In this document: positions 35,711 through 41,120 of the stretch, in pieces
Position numbering within the stretch: the stretch's first letter is position 1
How the letters are laid out: each line of letters begins with the position of its first letter
NCBI RefSeq assembly: GCF_027922145.1
Contig: NZ_BSFC01000027.1
Span: 1-41,120 of the forward strand
Source: Novosphingobium resinovorum
GTDB taxonomy: Bacteria > Pseudomonadota > Alphaproteobacteria > Sphingomonadales > Sphingomonadaceae
Direction: 5' to 3'
DNA: 41,120 nt
Translations under genes and position numbers: made by a program
Notes under the pieces: generated by a model
The model's input: only the letters and a program-made list of their open reading frames with translations
Told to the model about the DNA's origin: nothing
Database searches by the model: none

Positions 35711-37723
35711 TCAGGCTCCCGCGGCGGCGAGCTGGCGGGTGCGTTCCGCCTCGGTCGCTTCGACCGTCTCGACGGGGATGTGGTAGTCCCGCTTGTAGTT
35801 GAACGTATGGAAGATCGCGTAGCCGATGATCCCGGCGAACGAGACCGCCGCGAGCCACCAGATGTACCAGATCATCGCGAAGCCGAGCGACGTCGACAGA
35901 CCCGCCAGGATCAGGCCGGTCCCCGTGCCGCTGGGCATGTGGATCGGACGGAAGCCGGAAGTCGGACGCTGGACGCCGCAGCGCTTCATGTCGTCCCAGG
36001 CGTCGAGGTCGTGGACCAGCGGGGTGAAGGCGAAGTTGTACTCCGGCGGCGGCGACGAGGTCGACCACTCCAGCGTACGACCGTTCCACGGATCGCCCGT
36101 CTCGTCCTTCAGTTCCTCGCGCTTCCAGATGGAGACGGCGAACTGGACCAGCATGGCGCCGATGCCACCGGCGATCATCACGGCGCCGAAGGCGGCGATG
36201 ACGAACCAGATCTGGATCGACGGATCGTCGAACACGCGCATGCGGCGGGTCACGCCCATCAGGCCGAGGATATAGAGCGGCATGAAGGCGAACCAGAAGC
36301 CCGGAACCCACAGCCAGAAGCTGACCTTGCCCCAGAACTGGTTGAGCTTGAAGCCGAAGGCCTTGGGCCACCAGAAGTTGATCGCCGCGAAGATGCCGAA
36401 CAGCACGCCGCCGATGATCACGTTATGGAAGTGCGCGATCAGGAACAGCGAGTTGTGCAGCACGAAGTCCGCAGGCGGCACCGCGAGCAGCACGCCGGTC
36501 ATGCCGCCGACCGTGAAGGTCAGCATGAACGCGACGGTCCACATCATCGGCAGCTCGTAGCGGATGCGGCCGCGATACATCGTGAACAGCCAGTTGAACA
36601 GCTTCGCGCCGGTCGGGATCGAGATCACCATGGTGGTGATGCCGAAGAACGAGTTGACGCTCGCGCCCGAACCCATCGTGAAGAAGTGGTGCAGCCACAC
36701 GAGGTACGACAGGATGGTGATGACCAGCGTGGCGTAGACCATCGACGAGTAGCCGAACAGGCGCTTGCCCGAGAAGGTCGAGACGACTTCCGAGAACACG
36801 CCGAACAGCGGCAGGATGAGGATGTAGACCTCGGGGTGGCCCCAGATCCAGATCAGGTTCACGTACATCATCGGCGAGCCGCCGAAGTCGTTCGAGAAGA
36901 AGTTGAAGCCGAGGTAGCGGTCGACGGTCAGCATCGTCATCACCGCCGTCAGCACCGGGAAGGCGGCGACGATCAGGATGTTGGTGCACAGCGAGGTCCA
37001 GGTGAACACCGGCATGCGCATCATGGTCATGCCGGGCGCGCGCATCTTGACGATGGTGCACACCAGGTTGACGCCCGAAAGCAGCGTACCGACACCCGCG
37101 ATCTGCAGGGACCAGATGTAGTAGTCGACGCCGACCCACGGGCTGTACGCCAGGTTCGACAGCGGCGGATAGGCCAGCCAGCCGGTCTGCGCGAACTCGC
37201 CCACGAACAGCGACATCATGGTGAGCACCGCACCGGCGGTGGTCATCCAGAAGCTGAAGTTGTTCAGGAACGGGAAGCTGACGTCGCGCGCACCGATCTG
37301 CAGCGGCACGATGTAGTTCATGAGGCCCGTGACGAAAGGCATCGCCACGAAGAAGATCATGATGACACCGTGCGCGGTGAAGACCTGGTCGTAGTGGTGG
37401 GCGTTGAGGTAACCGTCGTTGCCGTTGAACGCCATCGCCTGCTGGGCGCGCATCATGATCGCGTCGGCGAAGCCGCGCAGGAACATGACCAGACCCAGGA
37501 TCATGTACATGATGCCGATCTTCTTGTGATCGACGCTGGTGAACCACTCCTTCCAGAGATAGCCCCAGAGCTTGAAGTAGGTCAGGCCCGCGACGAGCGC
37601 GGCGCCGCCGAGCATCACGACCACGAAGGTCGCGAGCACGATCGGCTCCTGCGGGATGGCATCCAGCCACAGGCGCCCGAGTAGCGGACTCCAGTGGTTA
37701 TGGGCTTCGGCTTCGATGGCCAT
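35711..37723 (-). CDS. cyoB: Cytochrome bo3 ubiquinol oxidase subunit I
   Basis: A 670-residue, 14-15 TM heme-copper oxidase subunit of the A-family that oxidises ubiquinol and pumps protons. Visible ligands are TAHGVIMIFF (low-spin heme His), IWGHPEVYILILPLFG (CuB His and the crosslinked Tyr), WLHHFFTMG (CuB His pair) and LIAHFHNVIIGG (heme o3 and b His). The N-terminal TM0 and the C-terminal extension (HIPVETVEATEAERTRQL) are typical of CyoB rather than aa3 oxidases. It is 5 bp downstream of cyoA. Confidence 0.97.
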   Translation of the reverse strand: MAIEAEAHNHWSPLLGRLWLDAIPQEPIVLATFVVVMLGGAALVAGLTYFKLWGYLWKEWFTSVDHKKIGIMYMILGLVMFLRGFADAIMMRAQQAMAFNGNDGYLNAHHYDQVFTAHGVIMIFFVAMPFVTGLMNYIVPLQIGARDVSFPFLNNFSFWMTTAGAVLTMMSLFVGEFAQTGWLAYPPLSNLAYSPWVGVDYYIWSLQIAGVGTLLSGVNLVCTIVKMRAPGMTMMRMPVFTWTSLCTNILIVAAFPVLTAVMTMLTVDRYLGFNFFSNDFGGSPMMYVNLIWIWGHPEVYILILPLFGVFSEVVSTFSGKRLFGYSSMVYATLVITILSYLVWLHHFFTMGSGASVNSFFGITTMVISIPTGAKLFNWLFTMYRGRIRYELPMMWTVAFMLTFTVGGMTGVLLAVPPADFVLHNSLFLIAHFHNVIIGGVLFGIFAAINFWWPKAFGFKLNQFWGKVSFWLWVPGFWFAFMPLYILGLMGVTRRMRVFDDPSIQIWFVIAAFGAVMIAGGIGAMLVQFAVSIWKREELKDETGDPWNGRTLEWSTSSPPPEYNFAFTPLVHDLDAWDDMKRCGVQRPTSGFRPIHMPSGTGTGLILAGLSTSLGFAMIWYIWWLAAVSFAGIIGYAIFHTFNYKRDYHIPVETVEATEAERTRQLAAAGA

Positions 37724-37728
37724 GAGTG

Positions 37729-39060
37729 TCAGTTCCGCGAATTCAGGGAAATGTGAGCGGGCTTGGCGGGCAATGCAGGCGCATCCTCACCGCCGAAGCC
37801 GATCGACTGCGGCGCGGGGATCCCGGCGCCGTTCAGCGAGCGAAGGTCGGAAGGCGCCTTGACGGAACCGTCGCGCACCTGGCCGGGCATCTGCTCGCAC
37901 AGCGCACGGACCCAGGCCAGCTCGCGCTTGACCGCGTCGCTGGGGTTCGCGCTCTCGGCAACCGCGCTGTCGCGGCCGTCCTTGTCGTACGACAGCATCT
38001 GCACGTTGCGGATGCCCGCCTTGCCCATACCGCCGCGCGCATCGAGAGCCATCATCTCGCTCATGCACATCTTGCCCGGCTGGACGCACATGTTGACGAC
38101 GGCGTCATAGAGCTTGGGATCGACGTTGGCGAAGCGGATCGCCGGAACCTTCTGCGTCGGCTTCTCGAGTTCGAGGTAGGCCGCACGGTCGAGGGTGCCG
38201 CCCATCTGCTTGGCGGGAACGCCGGTGAACGCTTCGGCGGCGATCACGTCGCCCGCAGGCTGCGGCTTGGTGCCCGTGGTCTTCACATCACCGACCCACT
38301 TGGCGAAGTCCGCGTCCGAAACCGAACGCATCTTGAAGCGCATGTGGGTGAAGCCCGCGCCCGAGTAGTTGGCCGAGAAGCCGACCGACTCGACGTTCGA
38401 GTTCATCACCGCGTGCAGGCGCGTTTCCATGCCCGGCATCGCGTAGATCTGGCCCGCCATCGCCGGAACGTAGAACGAGTTCATGACGTTCGCGGAGGTG
38501 ATCTTGAAGTTCAGCGGGCGGCCGCTCGGCACGACCAGTTCGTTGACCGTGGCAACGCCCTGCTCGGGGTAGATGAACAGCCACTTCCAGTCGAGCGCGA
38601 CGACTTCCACCTCGAGAGGCTTCGCATCCTGCGAAACCTGGGTCTGGGCGTCGATGCGGCCGATGGTGCGGTAGGGATCGAGAAGGTGGGTGCTGGTCCA
38701 GGTCACGGCGCCAAGGCAGATGATGATGAGCAGCGGCGCGGCCCAGATCATCAGTTCGAGCTGGGTCGAGTGATCCCAGTCCGGCTCGTACTTCGCGTCC
38801 TTGTTATTGGCGCGGTAGCGCCACGCGAAGATCACCACCGCCAGCATCACCGGCACGACGATGAGCAGCATCAGCAGCGTCGCGACGACCACGAGGTCGC
38901 CCTGCTGCTGTGCAACATCGCCCGACGGCTTGAGCACGAGGGTGTTGCACGCCGACAGCGCAGCGGTCAGCCCGAGGGCGCCCACGACGCGCATCGCGCG
39001 GTTACGGAACGGGCCGAAACGACGGCCGGGCGGGTTCAGACGTGACTCGGGCGGTTGCAT
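37729..39060 (-). CDS. cyoA: Cytochrome bo3 ubiquinol oxidase subunit II
   Basis: A 443-residue lipoprotein-type subunit II. The lipobox LSAC lies in LGLTAALSACNTLVL (near residues 31-45), then two TM helices and a periplasmic cupredoxin domain (VEVVALDWKWLFIYPEQGVATV; NSFYVPAMAGQIYAMPGM). The CuA Cys/His ligands of cytochrome oxidases are absent, as expected for a quinol oxidase. The C-terminal part carries a Cys-containing extension (MCVQPGKMCMSEMMA) seen in alphaproteobacterial CyoA. I chose ATG 39060; ATG 38994 (MRVVGALG) would give a shorter signal peptide and is possible. First gene of the operon. Confidence 0.93.
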   Translation of the reverse strand: MQPPESRLNPPGRRFGPFRNRAMRVVGALGLTAALSACNTLVLKPSGDVAQQQGDLVVVATLLMLLIVVPVMLAVVIFAWRYRANNKDAKYEPDWDHSTQLELMIWAAPLLIIICLGAVTWTSTHLLDPYRTIGRIDAQTQVSQDAKPLEVEVVALDWKWLFIYPEQGVATVNELVVPSGRPLNFKITSANVMNSFYVPAMAGQIYAMPGMETRLHAVMNSNVESVGFSANYSGAGFTHMRFKMRSVSDADFAKWVGDVKTTGTKPQPAGDVIAAEAFTGVPAKQMGGTLDRAAYLELEKPTQKVPAIRFANVDPKLYDAVVNMCVQPGKMCMSEMMALDARGGMGKAGIRNVQMLSYDKDGRDSAVAESANPSDAVKRELAWVRALCEQMPGQVRDGSVKAPSDLRSLNGAGIPAPQSIGFGGEDAPALPAKPAHISLNSRN

Positions 39061-39098
39061 GGCGCGTCGCCTAGGCCCGTGCTGCGGATGCGAACATA

Positions 39099-39111
39099 GG
39101 ACATTTTGTCC
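39099..39111. promoter_or_regulatory. cyoA: Palindrome in the cyoA upstream region
   Basis: GGACA-TTT-TGTCC, a perfect 5-bp inverted repeat about 45 bp upstream of the cyoA start, in the short gap shared with the divergent transporter gene. It is a candidate operator for the cyo operon; no regulator can be assigned. Confidence 0.35.
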
Positions 39112-39248
39112 AATCCCCTTACGGCGTTTCAGATACAATAGGGCGGCCAATTGTGAAGCCGCGCGTCCGTCGCGCCGGTGCGATTCGCGGACGGGCGGGA
39201 CTCTCGCTTATTCCCGTGTTATACCAGACGAAGGCCGAGATACGCCAG

Positions 39249-40562
39249 ATGAGCACAACCACGACCCCGACCCGCGAGGAACTCGGCCTGCCGACGTTCA
39301 AGCCGCACCACGCGATTTCGCCCGGCGAGATCGCGATCGGCGTGATCATCGGCCGTACCTCGGAATTCTTCGACTTCTTCGTCTACGCCATCGCCTCGGT
39401 GCTGGTGTTCCCGAAGCTGTTCTTTCCCTTCGTCGATCCGCTGACCGGCACGCTCTACAGCTTCGCGATCTTCGCGCTGGCCTTCATCGCGCGCCCGTTC
39501 GGTTCGCTGTTCTTCATGGCGCTCGACCGTGCCTACGGCCGCGGCGTCAAGCTGACGATCGCGCTGTTCGGTCTCGGCGGCTCCACTGCCGCGATCGCCT
39601 TCCTGCCGACCTATGAGACCATGGGCGCCACCGCAATCTGGCTGCTGGCGATCTTCCGCATCGCGCAGGGCTTCGCACTCGGCGGCACGTGGGACGGCCT
39701 GGCTTCGCTGCTCGCGCTCAACGCCCCGGAAAACCGCCGTGGCTGGTGGGCGATGGTGCCGCAGCTCGGTGCGCCGTTCGGCCTCATCGTCGCCAGCGCG
39801 CTGTTCGCCTACATGATCGCCGTGCTGCCCGCCGCCGACTTCCTGGAGTGGGGCTGGCGCTATCCGTTCTTCGTGGCGCTCGCGATCAACGTCGTGGCGC
39901 TCTTCGCGCGCCTGCGCATCGTCGTCACCGAGGAATTCCAGACCCTGTTCGAAAGCCGCGACTTGCAGCCCGTCAGCGTCATGGGCACCGTCAGCAAGGA
40001 AGGCCGCACCGTCCTGATCGGCGCCTTCGCCCCACTCGCCAGCTTCGCGATGTTCCACATGGTCACCGTGTTCCCGCTCTCGTGGGTGTTCCTCTTCACC
40101 AAGGAAGCGCCGACCCGCTTCCTGCTGATCGAAGTGCTGGCCGCCGTCTTCGGCCTCGTCGCCGTGCTGTTCTCGGGCCGCCTCGCCGACCGTTACGGCC
40201 GCCGCACCCTGCTCGGCACTTGCGCTGTCGGCATCGCGGTGTTCAGCGGCTTCGCGCCGCAGCTGCTCGACGGAGGCACGGCCGGCGAGCTGGTGTTCAT
40301 GATCGGCGGCTTCATCCTGCTGGGCCTGTCATTCGGCCAGTCCTCGGGCGTCGTCGCCTCGGCTTTCCCGACCGACCACCGCTACACCGGCTCGGCGCTC
40401 ACCAGCGACCTTGCCTGGCTGTTCGGCGCCGGCTTCGCCCCGCTGGCGGCGCTGCTGCTCTCCACCCACTTCGGCCTAATCGCCTCGGGCGGCTACCTGC
40501 TCTCGGGCGCACTGGCGACCCTGCTGGCCCTGTGGCTGAACAAGGAACTCGCAAGCCGCTGA
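39249..40562 (+). CDS. MHS-type (MFS) transporter
   Basis: A 437-residue, 12-TM major facilitator. The first helix has GVIIGRTSEFFDFFVYAIAS (residues about 31-50), with the E-F-F/YDF signature of the metabolite:H+ symporter family (ProP/ShiA/KgtP). The loop 2-3 motif DRAYGRGVKL and loop 8-9 motif GRLADRYGRRTLLG are classic MFS motifs. The substrate (probably a small organic acid or osmolyte) cannot be read. I chose ATG 39249; the longer frame has a non-conserved N-terminus. It is divergent from cyoA and ends at a strong terminator. Confidence 0.88.
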   Translation: MSTTTTPTREELGLPTFKPHHAISPGEIAIGVIIGRTSEFFDFFVYAIASVLVFPKLFFPFVDPLTGTLYSFAIFALAFIARPFGSLFFMALDRAYGRGVKLTIALFGLGGSTAAIAFLPTYETMGATAIWLLAIFRIAQGFALGGTWDGLASLLALNAPENRRGWWAMVPQLGAPFGLIVASALFAYMIAVLPAADFLEWGWRYPFFVALAINVVALFARLRIVVTEEFQTLFESRDLQPVSVMGTVSKEGRTVLIGAFAPLASFAMFHMVTVFPLSWVFLFTKEAPTRFLLIEVLAAVFGLVAVLFSGRLADRYGRRTLLGTCAVGIAVFSGFAPQLLDGGTAGELVFMIGGFILLGLSFGQSSGVVASAFPTDHRYTGSALTSDLAWLFGAGFAPLAALLLSTHFGLIASGGYLLSGALATLLALWLNKELASR

Positions 40563-40592
40563 GGCCGGCGATACCTCAACCCTCAGACAAAA

Positions 40593-40626
40593 GGGGCCGC
40601 AACCATGAAGGTTGCGGCCCCTTTTT
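40593..40626 (+). terminator. Strong intrinsic terminator after the MHS transporter
   Basis: GGGGCCGCAACC (40593-40604) pairs perfectly with GGTTGCGGCCCC (40610-40621) around a 5-nt loop, followed by five T. Four A residues precede the stem, so it may work in both directions for the convergent small genes. Confidence 0.95.
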
Positions 40627-40647
40627 CATGTCAGGTCGGGATGGCAG

Positions 40648-40752
40648 TCAGTCCCTCGGGTGAAATCCCTGCATATCAAGGATCACGCGGTTCAGGGCCT
40701 CTCCGATGTCAGCCCGGAATAGTTGCGCCGTCTGCCCTGCATAGGCATCCAT
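40648..40752 (-). CDS. Small protein of unknown function (34 residues)
   Basis: Starts MDAYAGQTAQLFRADIGEA and ends QGFHPRD. A strong ribosome-binding site, GGAGG, lies about 6 nt upstream of the ATG at 40752. The sequence is amphipathic-helical with no TM segment. It is the last of a run of small minus-strand genes at the right edge. No family recognised. Confidence 0.5.
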   Translation of the reverse strand: MDAYAGQTAQLFRADIGEALNRVILDMQGFHPRD

Positions 40753-40808
40753 GGTTCCCTCCGCCCGTGCGGACTACCACCCGGCGTGGAATGCGACGAA
40801 AAGGATCT

Positions 40809-40994
40809 TCACTCTTCTGCCAGGGCCGCCCATGTCCCGGGATCGGCGTTCTGGCCACCCTGTCCCAGCAGCCTTCCGATCTGAGAGCGCGCGGCCTGCA
40901 CCTGGCTGGCCGAAGGGTCGCGGGCACGGTTGGCCACCAGGTCGCCTAGCACGAGACAGGCGGTCATGACGTCGCCAGCATCGTCTGACCGCAA
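40809..40994 (-). CDS. Small protein of unknown function (61 residues), TTG start
   Basis: The frame contains DDAGDVMTACLVLGDLVANR and ends DPGTWAALAEE. A TTG at 40994 with GAGG about 7 nt upstream is the best start; the frame itself stays open to the right edge, so the protein could be longer if the neighbouring frame (stop at 41009) is not coding. The protein looks helical and soluble. No family recognised. Confidence 0.5.
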   Translation of the reverse strand: MRSDDAGDVMTACLVLGDLVANRARDPSASQVQAARSQIGRLLGQGGQNADPGTWAALAEE

Positions 40995-41008
40995 CCGGAA
41001 GCCTCGCG

Positions 41009-41120
41009 TCAGTCCTGCATAGATGGCGGGATATCGTTCTGCAGCAGTTGTGGCTCGGCCAGCGCCGCAGCCTTCGGGTCCCAGGCTTTCAGACGCCCCA
41101 GAAAGTTTGCCTGCGCCTGC
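41009..41120 (-). CDS. C-terminal end of an unrecognised protein (5' end outside window)
   Basis: The last 36 residues of a minus-strand frame that runs off the right edge, including GRLKAWDPKAAALAEPQLL and ending DIPPSMQD. Composition and hydrophobic spacing are protein-like, and the 61-residue gene starts 14 bp after its stop. Too short to identify. Confidence 0.45.
   Translation of the reverse strand, partial: QAQANFLGRLKAWDPKAAALAEPQLLQNDIPPSMQD

Noticed and set aside
35126..37684. 852-residue open frame on the plus strand
   Set aside because: Antisense of cyoB and cyoC; the His/Arg/Asp-rich composition comes from the GC-rich codons of those genes.

Overview
The window is a high-GC alphaproteobacterial chromosome segment, most likely from a sphingomonad (Novosphingobium/Sphingobium-like). 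The reasons are the gene families (GS adenylyltransferase glnE, RegB/RegA, an FNR-type regulator, cbb3 and bo3 oxidases), the family of long palindromic intergenic repeats with CTTCGACAAGCTCAG cores that I associate with sphingomonads, and a promoter that matches the alphaproteobacterial -10 consensus. No rRNA, tRNA, CRISPR array, IS element or complete prophage is visible.

Layout. 1-5.4 kb: partial ferredoxin-reductase-type flavoprotein, a minus-strand operon (alpha/beta hydrolase, TPR protein, luciferase-like oxidoreductase) and a membrane glycosyltransferase. 5.0-6.0 kb: three overlapping small genes (membrane protein, XRE regulator, single-TM protein). 6.1-9.1 kb: thrS with a Thr-codon leader peptide and attenuator, then a spermidine-synthase-like methyltransferase. 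9.3-13.8 kb: bestrophin-like channel, small membrane proteins, agmatine deiminase and a secreted M28 peptidase. 14-19 kb: glnE, a peroxiredoxin, a DUF455 ferritin-like protein and an M23 peptidase, followed by a candidate FNR-controlled small RNA and a PilZ protein.

19.4-29 kb (minus strand): a complete cbb3 oxidase locus, ccoNOQP-ccoGHIS, a small secreted Cys protein and hemN. It makes a high-affinity terminal oxidase, its copper and heme assembly factors and an oxygen-independent heme enzyme. An FNR-type box lies upstream of ccoN, and weaker ones lie upstream of hemN and of the divergent ompW-like gene. 30-31 kb: a gene-poor region with a near-consensus promoter and a palindromic operator, then a GtrA-like protein. 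31.2-39 kb (minus strand): an FNR-type regulator, the redox two-component pair RegA/RegB, a SURF1 assembly factor and cyoDCBA (bo3 ubiquinol oxidase). The right edge holds an MHS-type transporter with a strong terminator and a run of small unrecognised genes.

Taken together, about half of the window is a respiratory island. It places the low-oxygen oxidase, the high-oxygen quinol oxidase and the two regulators that normally balance them (oxygen-sensing FNR, redox-sensing RegBA) within 20 kb. The most novel signals are the thrS attenuator, the candidate FNR-controlled sRNA at about 18970-19081, the palindromic repeat inserted in frame inside ccoH, and the orphan promoter/operator at 30080-30108.
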